Shown here: positions 1 through 8,220 of the stretch, in pieces | Layout of the letters: every line of letters starts with the position of its first letter | Position numbering within the stretch: the first letter of the stretch is position 1 | Notes under the pieces: generated by a model | What the model was told of the DNA's origin: nothing | Seen by the model: only the letters and a program-made list of their open reading frames with translations | Database searches by the model: none | From: Pseudomonadales bacterium | Lineage (GTDB): Bacteria > Pseudomonadota > Gammaproteobacteria > Pseudomonadales > Azotimanducaceae | Direction: 5' to 3' | NCBI GenBank assembly: GCA_007128525.1 | Contig: SKXG01000229.1 | Location: 1 to 9,852 of the forward strand | Length of the DNA stretch: 9,852 nucleotides | Position numbers and translations under genes: made by a program

Positions 1-878
1 AGGCTGTTGGCCAACTGCGTTACGGTGGCCAGTGCCAGCTCGAACAGCGGATCTCCCGACAACCCACCCTGCTCATTGCGAAAACGCGATGCTTCCGAGC
101 CGTGCAGCGGCCGTTCCACGGTCGTATTGGTTGCAATCACACCATCGACGCCGGACGCCACCAGAACCTCGGCAATGGCGGCCACAGCTTCGGCATCCAG
201 ATCTGGTGCTATCTTAGCCGCCAGCGGCACACGACGTCCCAGCTGCGCCAGCTCATCACGCCGCTCACAGACCAGTCGTAGCAGCTGCTCCAAGTGCCGG
301 CCTTCCTGCAACTCGCGCAAACCGGGTGTATTGGGTGACGATATGTTGATGGTGACGTAGTCGGCGTAGGGCTGCACTGCATCAAAGGCGGCAAGGTAGT
401 CGTCCACGGCCCGTGCCAATGGCGTGTCCTTGTTCTTGCCAATGTTGACACCGACCTGCCCGTCACTGGGCATGCGATGCTGCAGCGCTGATGCCAGCCG
501 CTGCCGCAGTCTGTCCACGCCCTGATTGTTGAACCCCATCCGGTTCAGCAGTGCACGGTGCTGGGGCAGACGAAACAGTCGTGGTTTCGGGTTCCCGACC
601 TGAGGGCGCGGTGTCACGGTGCCAATTTCGACGAAGCCAAAACCCAGCGCCAGCAGACCATTGATGCATCGGCCATCTTTGTCCAGACCGGCAGCGAGGC
701 CAACACGGTTGCGGAATTTAAGCCCCATGACCTGGGCCGGGCTGTAGATGGGATCGACCAGATGCTCGGTCACACCAAGGCGCCAGGCGACATCCAAAGT
801 ACTCAAGGCCAGGGCATGCGCTGCCTCTGGGGGCAGCTTGAACATCAGGTTGCGCAGAACGTCGTACATGGTATTCAT
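1..878 (-). CDS. pyrD: Dihydroorotate dehydrogenase (quinone), class 2, C-terminus cut by window edge
   Basis: PyrD oxidises dihydroorotate to orotate in pyrimidine synthesis, using FMN and passing electrons to membrane quinone. I translated the minus strand from ATG 878 and found 292 uninterrupted codons, about 87% of the usual 336 residues; the C-terminus lies beyond the left edge. The N-terminal amphipathic extension typical of class 2 enzymes is present (residues 1-40). Visible motifs are GLAAGLDKDG (60-69), IGTVTPRPQ (85-93), NRMGFNN (112-118), NIGKNKDT (145-152), NISSPNTPGLR (178-188) with the class 2 catalytic serine at about S181, KIAPD with the FMN-binding lysine (K222), ATNTT (249-253) and GGLSG (271-275). 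A second ATG at 869 in the same frame is an alternative start; neither has a clear Shine-Dalgarno. The gene follows DUF2835 on the same strand after 69 bases. Identification is secure; only the start is uncertain. Confidence 0.97.
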   Translation of the reverse strand, partial: MNTMYDVLRNLMFKLPPEAAHALALSTLDVAWRLGVTEHLVDPIYSPAQVMGLKFRNRVGLAAGLDKDGRCINGLLALGFGFVEIGTVTPRPQVGNPKPRLFRLPQHRALLNRMGFNNQGVDRLRQRLASALQHRMPSDGQVGVNIGKNKDTPLARAVDDYLAAFDAVQPYADYVTINISSPNTPGLRELQEGRHLEQLLRLVCERRDELAQLGRRVPLAAKIAPDLDAEAVAAIAEVLVASGVDGVIATNTTVERPLHGSEASRFRNEQGGLSGDPLFELALATVTQLANS

Positions 879-902
879 GTGCAGCTTAAAAGAAGGGCGC
901 GC

Positions 903-933
903 ATTCTACCCCTATTGGCATGCACATTGGCAT
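903..933 (-). promoter_or_regulatory. Possible pyrD promoter region with a tandem ATTGGCAT direct repeat
   Basis: In the 69-base gap upstream of pyrD the minus strand carries TAGAAT (908 to 903), a plausible -10 hexamer 24 bases before the ATG at 878. No good -35 hexamer lies 17-18 bases upstream. Instead two exact copies of ATTGGCAT (plus-strand reading, 914-921 and 926-933) sit there with a 12-base period, one between -10 and -35 and one over the -35 position. This arrangement would suit a regulator-dependent promoter, but that is inference. pyrD could equally be transcribed from upstream of the DUF2835 gene. Confidence 0.3.
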
Positions 934-947
934 GGCCATCAACACGC

Positions 948-1223
948 TCAGTCCGGCAGGCGCTGCATGTCCTTGAGCCGCGCGCGACCGTCAATCCGGA
1001 TCAGGAAGCGGCCACGCACACCTTGCCAGGTCAGATAGGGTCGCAGGTTGGTCAGTGGCAGGCTCACCGAGCGCCCGTCACGGGCAATGGCTGAGACCCT
1101 GGATGCTGTACCCTTGTACAAGCCCAGCATCTCATCTCGTGACAGCCGGATGTCCACAATCAAGGTCTGTTCTGTCTGATTGTCCTGTGATGTCACCGGC
1201 CAGGCACCACCCAATGGTCGCAT
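948..1223 (-). CDS. DUF2835 family small protein
   Basis: A small conserved protein of unknown function. The region from LIVDIRLSRDEMLGLYKG through DGRSVSLPLTNLRPYL and GVRGRFLIRID to the end matches the DUF2835 pattern as I remember it: a short beta-rich domain of about 70 residues with an LxLDIxLS start, a Y-x-G, a DGRxVxxP and a GIxGRF-like motif. The open frame runs back to 1433, but the extra N-terminal part is Arg/Pro/Ser-rich and overlaps the divergent ATPase gene, so it is not credible. I chose ATG 1223 (91 residues). GTG 1196 (82 residues) is closer to the usual family length, and neither start has a clear Shine-Dalgarno. No signal peptide or membrane segment is seen. The gene lies upstream of pyrD on the same strand and diverges from the MoxR/Bat operon. 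Confidence 0.75.
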   Translation of the reverse strand: MRPLGGAWPVTSQDNQTEQTLIVDIRLSRDEMLGLYKGTASRVSAIARDGRSVSLPLTNLRPYLTWQGVRGRFLIRIDGRARLKDMQRLPD

Positions 1224-1303
1224 TGCTGCAGTACATGACAAGCTTAGCGGAACTACGGCAGGCTGTACGCCTTCCAAAGAGCGAGAAATCTCGGGAGCAG
1301 AGG
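1224..1303. promoter_or_regulatory. Divergent intergenic region between DUF2835 and the MoxR/Bat operon
   Basis: These 80 bases must hold the promoter of the rightward operon unless it lies inside the DUF2835 gene, and perhaps the leftward promoter too. I find no strong sigma-70 promoter on either strand. A short perfect inverted repeat, CGAGA-AA-TCTCG, occupies 1282-1293 and abuts the Shine-Dalgarno GGGAG (1293-1297), which is 6 bases before the ATG at 1304. The inverted repeat could be an operator or a weak hairpin at the ribosome binding site; its shortness means chance is also possible. Confidence 0.35.
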
Positions 1304-2295
<992 letters not shown>

Positions 2296-2299
<4 letters not shown>

Positions 2300-3252
2300 A
2301 CGATCAGGTCATCAGCCAGGCTGCACCGGGCATTTACACGAGCATGAATGACCTGCTGCGACTGCGCCAGCAACCGCTGCCCGCAAGGCCACGGCGCCAG
2401 CCGCCCAGTTCTGCGCCCTGGTCCGGCCCTCGAACATCGCGATTTCGCGGCCGCGGCATGGACTTCGCGGAGGTCCGCGCCTACCAGCCCGGCGACGATG
2501 TGCGACACATTGACTGGCGCGTGACCGCCCGCAAACAAAAGGTCCACACCAAGGTCTTTCACGAAGAACGCGAGCGCCCGACATTGCTGGTGGTGGATCA
2601 GTCGCAAAGTCTGTTTTTCGGCTCCCGGCGCTGCCTGAAATCTGTTGCGGCAGCGGAAACCGCTGCTCTGCTGGCGTGGCAGGCCATGGCCAGACACGAC
2701 CGCGTTGGTGGTCTGGTCATCGGCAATACAGAGCTCAGCCTGCTGCCACCGGCGCGCCACAGCAGAGCTGTGGTCCGCTTGCTCGAGGTCATCTGCAAGG
2801 CCAATCGGGCTCTGCAGCGGGAATCGTCATCGGATAACGGCCCGGCGTTGAGTGATGCCATGCATCAGCTCCGCAAGTTGCGCCCCGTTGGCGGACAGAT
2901 TTTTATCATCAGTGACTTCCTGAGCCTGGCACCTCTACCGGCGGGCGGACCCGAGATGGACGCGCTGTCGGTACTGGCTGGCCTGACACGACACAACGAT
3001 GTTTGCTGTATCGGCGTCAGCGATCCGCTGGAAGCCGAACTGCCACCACCCGGTGATTACCAGATTCGACAGGCCAGTCGCCGATTGACGCTGAACACCG
3101 CGGACCAGGCGCTGCGTAGCCGCCATCGGGCGCAGTTTGAAGCCCGGCAGAGCCAGCTCGCCGAACGCTGCGCGGCACTGGGCGTTCACTGGTTGCCGCT
3201 CTGGACAGCGCTGGATCCCGGCGAACAGCTTGCCGCTGCTCTGAGGATGTGA
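2296..3252 (+). CDS. DUF58 domain protein (VWA-like)
   Basis: A 318-residue protein with no membrane segment, probably cytoplasmic. DUF58 proteins carry a von Willebrand A-like fold and are almost always encoded next to a MoxR ATPase, with which they are believed to work. The diagnostic DUF58 block is at residues 51-74 and contains RAYQPGDD followed by RHIDW, then KVFHEERERP (86-95). A MIDAS-like DQSQS (101-105) fits the D-x-S-x-S pattern, and FIISDF (203-208) is the equivalent of the later VWA strand with an Asp. The ATG overlaps the ATPase stop (ATGA); the nearest GGAG (2278-2281) is 14 bases upstream, so translational coupling is likely. An internal ATG at 2344 is possible but has no better ribosome site. 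The first 45 residues are Pro/Arg-rich and poorly conserved in appearance. Confidence 0.94.
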
Positions 3253-3731
3253 GTGTGGAATCGGAACTGGCCCAGCTGCGCGGACTCGACCTGCCACCGA
3301 CACCGGGATTCTGGCCACCGGCCCCGGGCTGGTGGCTGATGCTCGGTATTGTGCTGCTTGCGGGACTGGCCTGGCTCTGGCATCGACGCCGGCAGCAGCG
3401 CCAACGTCTGCCCTACCGCCAGGCCCGCATTGCCGTGGGCTATCTTGTCCGGGCGCATCAGGCCGGCGACATCACCGACCATCAATTTCTTGATGAAACC
3501 AATGCGCTGCTCAAGCGCCTGTGTATGCATCGCCTGGCGCTGGATCATGCCGCCACTCTGAGCGGACAGGATTGGCTGACTTTTCTTGACGCGCAGTCAC
3601 GCAGCGAGGCGTTCACACGCGGCGCCGGACAAGCCCTTGGAGAAGCCCGCTTCCAACCCCGGCCGACACCGGATTCAGATGCCTTGCAACAGGCCGTAGA
3701 CCGCCTGCTGTACCGCTGGGAGCGTGCCTGA
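3249..3731 (+). CDS. DUF4381 domain membrane protein
   Basis: A protein of 160 residues with one predicted transmembrane helix (about 27-45, GWWLMLGIVLLAGLAWLW) followed by a basic stretch HRRRQQRQR. This suggests a short periplasmic N-terminus and a cytoplasmic C-terminal domain of about 110 residues. The N-terminal pattern LRGLDLPPTPGFWPPAPGWW is typical of DUF4381, a family that sits between DUF58 and BatA genes in proteobacterial Bat clusters. Its biochemical role is unknown. The GTG at 3249 overlaps the DUF58 stop by 4 bases, but a second GTG at 3255 is better placed behind GAGG (3243-3246, 8-base spacer), giving 158 residues. The stop overlaps the next ATG by one base. Confidence 0.88.
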   Translation: MSVESELAQLRGLDLPPTPGFWPPAPGWWLMLGIVLLAGLAWLWHRRRQQRQRLPYRQARIAVGYLVRAHQAGDITDHQFLDETNALLKRLCMHRLALDHAATLSGQDWLTFLDAQSRSEAFTRGAGQALGEARFQPRPTPDSDALQQAVDRLLYRWERA

Positions 3732-4726
3732 TGCTGACCTTTGTCTGGCCCCTTCTGTTTCTGGCCCTGCCGCTGCCGTGGCTGGTGCGCCGCTTCCTGC
3801 CGTCGGTCAACCGTTCGGAGCCGGCACTTTTGGTACCGGACTTACGTCCCTTCCAGCATTCTGGTGCCGGCCAACGATCCCGGCGAGGCGCGCGCCAGGC
3901 ACTGTGGTATCTGATCCTGCTGTGGCTGGCCTGGGCGCTACTGGTCACTGCCGCCGCGCGACCCCAGTGGCAGGGTGAGCAGGTCAGCACCACGCTGAGC
4001 GGACGTGACTTGCTGCTGGCCGTTGACCTGTCCGGAAGCATGAACATCGAAGACATGTATCTTGGCAATCGTCAGGTCACACGTCTGGAAGCCGTGAAAT
4101 CCGTGATCGGCGAGTTCATTCGCCGACGCCAGGGAGACCGCATCGGCCTGGTGCTGTTCGGCACACGCGCCTATGTCCATGTACCCCTGACCATGGATAC
4201 CAATACTGTCATGCAGCTGTTACAGGAGTCGACGGTCGGCATGCCCGGTCCGCGTACCGCAATTGGTGACGCCATTGGCCTGTCCGTGCGTTATCTGCGT
4301 GACCGGCCGGGTGATGAGAAAGTACTGATACTGCTGACCGATGGCGCCAACAACTCCGGCCAGCTTGAGCCGGTCAGGGCAGCGGAAATTGCGGCTGCAG
4401 AGAACGTTCGGATCCATGCTGTCGGCGTGGGCGGACAACCCGCGCCGGGTTCCGGTGGGTTTCTGGGCGGTGTTCGCGAGCGCACTGCCGAAGTGGACCA
4501 TGAGAGTCTGGCCCAAATCGCCGAGCTGACCGGCGGGCGCAGCTACATGGCACACAATACAGCGGAACTGGAAGAGATTTACCTGGCTCTTGATCAGATT
4601 GAGCCGATCGATGAAGAGGTGCGTACGTTCCGGCAGGTGCAGGCGCTGACCCACTATCCGCTTGGCGGTGCCCTGCTGCTCTACGGCGTCGCGCTGCTGT
4701 TTCCGGGAGGCCGGCTGCATGTCTGA
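3731..4726 (+). CDS. batA: BatA-like von Willebrand A domain membrane protein
   Basis: A 331-residue inner-membrane VWA protein. Hydrophobic segments lie at about 3-19, 57-75 and 309-325, with the VWA domain (about 90-290) between the second and third. The metal-ion-dependent adhesion site is complete: DLSGS (99-103), the loop threonine in RTAIGDA (175-181) and LTDG (212-215). It should therefore bind a divalent cation and a partner protein. In this family the partners are thought to be the other Bat proteins and the MoxR ATPase. GGGAG at 3718-3722 lies 8 bases before the ATG, a good ribosome site, and the start overlaps the DUF4381 stop by one base. The 3' end overlaps the BatB-like gene by 8 bases. 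The family is clear from motifs, length and position; the name batA rests on operon order. Confidence 0.94.
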   Translation: MLTFVWPLLFLALPLPWLVRRFLPSVNRSEPALLVPDLRPFQHSGAGQRSRRGARQALWYLILLWLAWALLVTAAARPQWQGEQVSTTLSGRDLLLAVDLSGSMNIEDMYLGNRQVTRLEAVKSVIGEFIRRRQGDRIGLVLFGTRAYVHVPLTMDTNTVMQLLQESTVGMPGPRTAIGDAIGLSVRYLRDRPGDEKVLILLTDGANNSGQLEPVRAAEIAAAENVRIHAVGVGGQPAPGSGGFLGGVRERTAEVDHESLAQIAELTGGRSYMAHNTAELEEIYLALDQIEPIDEEVRTFRQVQALTHYPLGGALLLYGVALLFPGGRLHV

Positions 4727-6485
4727 ATTTCTGGCCAACTTTCACTTTCTGCGCCCCTGGTGGCTGCTGGCTCTGATTCCGTTGTTGCTGGCTGGCTGGT
4801 ATTTCCTGCGCCAACGCAGATCCGTTAGCCCGTGGCAACGCACGATAGACCCGAAGCTGCTGCCGGCCATGCTCGACCAGGCTGATCAGCCCAGCAGTCC
4901 CTGGCCAGGCCGCATTCTGATGGTCAGCGCCCTCAGCGCGGCACTCGCGCTCGCCGGACCAACCTGGCAACGCCTGCCACAACCGGCCGGGGAACAGACC
5001 GATGCCCTGGTCATTGTGCTGGATATGTCACTGGCCATGCTGGCCGAAGACATCAGTCCGTCACGACTGGAACGGGCCAAATACCTGGTTGCCGACGTCC
5101 TGCAATCACGCCACGAGGGCGAAACCGCGTTAATCGCCTTCGCCGGGGACGCGCACGTCGTTACTCCCCTGACGGACGATGCCAGCACCATTGAGCACAT
5201 GATGCGCGAACTGCATCCGTCGATCATGCCACTGCCGGGCAGCAATCCCGCGCACGGCCTGAGCATAGCCCGTGACCTGATCGAAAACGCCGGGCTTTCC
5301 CAGGCCAGGCTGCTGCTGATCAGTGCCGGTTTCCGGCCAAGTTCCATGACAGACGTGGAAGCCCAGGTCGCCGAGGCCGCCCGGTTTGGCAGCCGGCGCT
5401 ACCCGATATCCGTTCTGGCCATAGGCACGGAAAGCGGCGCCCCGATCAATCTGGACAGCGTCGAGCAACCACGACGCTGGTTGCAGGGCAGCGGCAACAT
5501 TGTGTCACGGGTCGACCCGGCACCATTGCAGACATTGGCCCAGCAGGGTCACGGCCACTTTGCGGCACTGACGCGCAGCGATCCGGACATGGCTGCCCTG
5601 CTGAACACGCCACTGCCATCACAGGCCGCCGAGGAAAGCGACGAAGCCTTCGATCAGTGGGCGGATCAGGGACATTGGCTGCTCCTCGTGCTGCTGCCAC
5701 TGGCACTGCTGGGCTTCAGGCGAGGTGCCATGTTGGGACTGGCGATGGTCATTGCCATGCCGGTGCAGGCCGACAGCCTCTGGGATCGCCTCTGGCAACG
5801 ACCGGATCAGCGTGCCTACCAGGCTCTGCAGGACGGCGACCCGGAGCGTGCTGCAGCGCTCTTCGAACACCCGGACTGGCGTGGCGTTGCCCTATATGAA
5901 CGCCAGGCCTACGATCAGGCAGCCACACAGTTTTCGCAGTCAATCGGCGCCAGCGGACACTATAATCGTGGCAATGCACTGGCACTTCAGGGACGCCTGG
6001 ATGCAGCCATTGCAGCTTACGAACGCGCACTGGACCAGGACCCAGCGCACCATGACGCGCGCTACAACCTGAATCTGGTCAGAAACCTCAGGCAACGGCA
6101 ACAACAGCAGGACGGCGGACAGGATGCCGGTAATGAGCGCAGCAGCAGTCCGGATACCGAAGCTGGTGGTGCCGGCGATGATCTGGCGGGACAGGCACCA
6201 AGCGGCCAACCCTTGCAACAGGGTACAGATGGGCCACGGCAAGGTGCACGGCGCGATGCTGACGATGAAGCCGTGCTGGCGGACCTGGCACCCGCACCAC
6301 AGCCCACCCCGGGGGAGCCGGAGCGCCGGCCGGAAAGTCAGGCCGAGGATGACCTGTCGCACGAACACTGGCTGCGCCGAATCCCAGACGATCCCGGCGG
6401 CCTGTTACAGCGGAAGTTTCAGGCCGAGACCAATCGGCGCCTGCGTGACGGTGAGCTGCATGGTCGGGAGGTCACCGAATGGTGA
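4719..6485 (+). CDS. batB: BatB-like VWA protein fused to TPR and BatC-like C-terminal tail
   Basis: A 588-residue protein. Hydrophobic segments are at about 14-30, 65-82 and 319-334, with a weaker one at 338-349. A VWA domain fills about 95-300, a TPR region about 363-460 (the clearest repeat is GHYNRGNALALQGRLDAAI, then AYERALDQDPAHHDARYNL), and a Gln/Asp/Gly/Pro-rich linker about 461-545. A conserved closing motif, WLRRIPDDPGGLLQRKF, is at 551-567. In the Bacteroides-type cluster BatB and BatC are separate; fusion is common in gammaproteobacteria. The MIDAS is degenerate: DMSLA (102-106) replaces D-x-S-x-S, and ISAGF (201-205) stands where BatA has LTDG. The protein may therefore bind partners without metal. 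The frame is open to 4662, but ATG 4719 has GGGAGG (4705-4710) 8 bases upstream. It overlaps batA by 8 bases and batD by 7. Confidence 0.93.
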   Translation: MSEFLANFHFLRPWWLLALIPLLLAGWYFLRQRRSVSPWQRTIDPKLLPAMLDQADQPSSPWPGRILMVSALSAALALAGPTWQRLPQPAGEQTDALVIVLDMSLAMLAEDISPSRLERAKYLVADVLQSRHEGETALIAFAGDAHVVTPLTDDASTIEHMMRELHPSIMPLPGSNPAHGLSIARDLIENAGLSQARLLLISAGFRPSSMTDVEAQVAEAARFGSRRYPISVLAIGTESGAPINLDSVEQPRRWLQGSGNIVSRVDPAPLQTLAQQGHGHFAALTRSDPDMAALLNTPLPSQAAEESDEAFDQWADQGHWLLLVLLPLALLGFRRGAMLGLAMVIAMPVQADSLWDRLWQRPDQRAYQALQDGDPERAAALFEHPDWRGVALYERQAYDQAATQFSQSIGASGHYNRGNALALQGRLDAAIAAYERALDQDPAHHDARYNLNLVRNLRQRQQQQDGGQDAGNERSSSPDTEAGGAGDDLAGQAPSGQPLQQGTDGPRQGARRDADDEAVLADLAPAPQPTPGEPERRPESQAEDDLSHEHWLRRIPDDPGGLLQRKFQAETNRRLRDGELHGREVTEW

Positions 6486-7459
6486 TATCTTGCGCCAGTG
6501 GCGCCCGATTGCTGCTTATGTTACTGCTGCTGTGCCTGATCAGCACCGGGGCGCTGGCTGAAATCCGCGCGAGTGTGGATCGCACGCAACTGCAGGAAAA
6601 CGAAACCCTGACCCTGACCTTGCGGGTCTGGGGCGACGCTGACAACGAGCCGGATTTCGGGGTCCTGGCGCAGGATTTCCAGGTGCTCAACCGTCGTGAA
6701 TCCCGCAGCGATCGGGACCCGGGCAGCAGTGAGGGGTGGCGAGCCTGGACGCTGACGCTGGAACCAAGGCGCAGCGGCAGCCTGGAACTCCCGGCACTTC
6801 AGGTGGGCGATCAGGCCAGTGACCCGGTGCGCATCCGGGTCGATGCGCTGGACCCGCGTGCGCGTCAATTCATCGACGACCAGCTCTATTTCGAGACCGA
6901 CCTCAGCGACGATCAGGTCTATGTCCAGGCGCAGCTGTTGTTTACCAGAAAGCTGGTCTACGGCGAAGGCGTCAATCTGTTCGGTGAACTTCCTGGCCAT
7001 CCACGCATTGAGCATGCACTGGTGCAACCTCTGGGAGAAGCGGATATCCGCAGCGAATACCGCGACGGGCAGCGCTACCGGATTATTCATCAGCGCTATG
7101 CCATCTTCCCGGAACGCAGCGGAGAGCTGGTGATACCGTCGGCATCAATGCGCGGCAGCGCCATCATGCCCTCGAGGCTCGGCTTCAGCGGTCGCCGGGT
7201 TCCAGTCAACGCCAGAACCGGGGACATCCGGATACCCGTCAAGCCCATACCCAGTGACTGGCCCGCCGGAACACCCTGGTTGCCAGCAGCTGACCTGGAA
7301 TTGATGGAGAGCTGGTCCGGCGACAGCCAGCGCGTCAATGACCAAAGTGCCACGTCACGTGCGCTGTTGGTGCGTGCTGAAGGCGCCATGGCGTCCATGA
7401 TTCCACCGCTACGACCCGAGGCGCCGGATTCGCTTCGCGTATACGAACAACGCCCCTAA
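6479..7459 (+). CDS. N-terminal BatD fragment (signal peptide and periplasmic domains)
   Basis: This is the product that would be made as the sequence stands: 326 residues. A Sec signal peptide is clear, with the positive residue R10, a leucine-rich core (11-22) and an ALA cleavage site at about 25-27. The rest is a periplasmic, beta-rich region with BatD family marks: WTLTLEPRRSGSLELPALQVG (begins at residue 90), RYAIFPERSGELVIP (206-220) and PWLPAADLELMESWS (266-280). The ATG has GGGAGG (6466-6471) 7 bases upstream and overlaps the BatB stop by 7 bases. Without the C-terminal helix the fragment would be released as a soluble periplasmic protein and might be degraded. The stop is the only TAA ending an open frame I accept in this window. 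Confidence 0.8.
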   Translation: MVISCASGARLLLMLLLLCLISTGALAEIRASVDRTQLQENETLTLTLRVWGDADNEPDFGVLAQDFQVLNRRESRSDRDPGSSEGWRAWTLTLEPRRSGSLELPALQVGDQASDPVRIRVDALDPRARQFIDDQLYFETDLSDDQVYVQAQLLFTRKLVYGEGVNLFGELPGHPRIEHALVQPLGEADIRSEYRDGQRYRIIHQRYAIFPERSGELVIPSASMRGSAIMPSRLGFSGRRVPVNARTGDIRIPVKPIPSDWPAGTPWLPAADLELMESWSGDSQRVNDQSATSRALLVRAEGAMASMIPPLRPEAPDSLRVYEQRP

Positions 7460-8212
7460 CTTCATGAGAGCTCCAATCGCAATGGCGTTGTCGGTAGTCG
7501 GGTCGAGACTCGAAACCTGCTCGCCCGGGAAGCCGGCAGCGCAGAGCTGCCTGGCATTACGCTGACCTGGTTCGATACCGTCAACGAGCGCATTCGCGAG
7601 ACACAGCTGCCGCCACGCGTGCTGACACTGGAAGGGCCACCACCACGCAGCCGGGAGGGCATCGGCGGCCGCGGCTCAGAATCCGACCGCCGGGATTCGG
7701 CCACGGACCTGCTGCCACCGAGTGCGCAGCGCAACCTGAGTCTGCTGCTGCTGACCTGCCTGGGCATTGGCGCTCTGATCTGGTGGCAGTGGCCGCGTGT
7801 ACAGACCCTGGTTAGGCAGATACCCTGGCGTAGCCAGTGGCAGAAGATGCGGCATCGTCGCCACCTGAATCAAGCGCGGCGCTTGATGATCCGTCAGCTT
7901 CGCGGTGGCGCGAACACGTCGCCGGCAATTCTGCGCACTACCCTGGATCGCTGGCTGGAAGCCTGCTTCAACCTGCCGGCACCGCAGGCCTGGACAGCAT
8001 TTCGAGCCTTCTGCGACCAGAACCTGGAAGGCCGCCAGGCGCTGCATGCGCTGCAGCGCCGGCTTTACGGGCCGGACCAGGCCGAACTTGACGAGGCCCA
8101 GCGCCATACGCTGATCCGCGTTATCGAATATCTCTCCACGCCGCCCAGAAAGCAGCGTCGACATCCTGCTGAGCTGCCGCCGCTGTACCCTTCCGTCAGA
8201 CCGCGAGGCTGA
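7460..8212 (+). other. Orphaned C-terminal part of BatD (open frame, no good start)
   Basis: After the stop the same frame stays open for 250 codons. It completes the last periplasmic domain (LPGITLTWFDTVNERIRETQLPPRV). A transmembrane helix follows (LSLLLLTCLGIGALIWWQW, coded at about 7736-7792), then a basic segment and a cytoplasmic domain of about 135 residues ending in TGA. The first usable start in frame is a GTG at 7619, 160 bases after the stop, with no Shine-Dalgarno; from there the product would be 197 residues with one membrane helix and no signal peptide. Separate translation looks unlikely but cannot be excluded. Confidence 0.6.
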
Positions 8213-8220
8213 CAGGCCCG

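Larger units (their letters stand above)
6479..8212 (+). pseudogene. batD: BatD-like gene interrupted by an in-frame TAA at 7457-7459
   Basis: The complete reading frame is 578 codons, close to normal BatD length, with a TGA at 8210-8212 and one internal stop. Upstream of the stop lie a signal peptide and beta-sandwich domains; downstream lie the last domain, a membrane helix and a cytoplasmic tail. The codons around the break read VYEQRP, TAA, LHESSNRNGVVGSRVETR, then onward to GSAELPGITLTWFDT. From memory, intact BatD proteins have a Gln here, in a PDQPQL-like context, so a single C-to-T change from CAA to TAA would explain it. No frameshift is needed. The downstream part has no further stop and keeps its family pattern, so the lesion is recent, a sequencing or assembly error, or read through. 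As written, the gene cannot make a membrane-anchored BatD. Confidence 0.85.

Noticed and set aside
1055..1303. N-terminal extension of the MoxR ATPase
   Set aside because: Open in frame but antisense to the DUF2835 gene and unlike the family; ATG 1304 has a proper ribosome site and gives the normal length.
4374..4982. A 202-codon minus-strand frame opposite batA and batB
   Set aside because: Antisense to two well-supported overlapping genes, low-complexity, with no start signal or family resemblance.
7457..7459. Genome-wide reassignment of TAA to glutamine
   Set aside because: It would fit the expected Gln, and every other complete gene here ends in TGA or TAG. However, TAA is rare in GC-rich genomes and the sample is only a few genes; no gammaproteobacterium is known to me with this code. 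A point mutation or error is far simpler.
7440..7620. Frameshift or programmed slippage in batD
   Set aside because: The frame is identical on both sides of the stop, so no shift is required.
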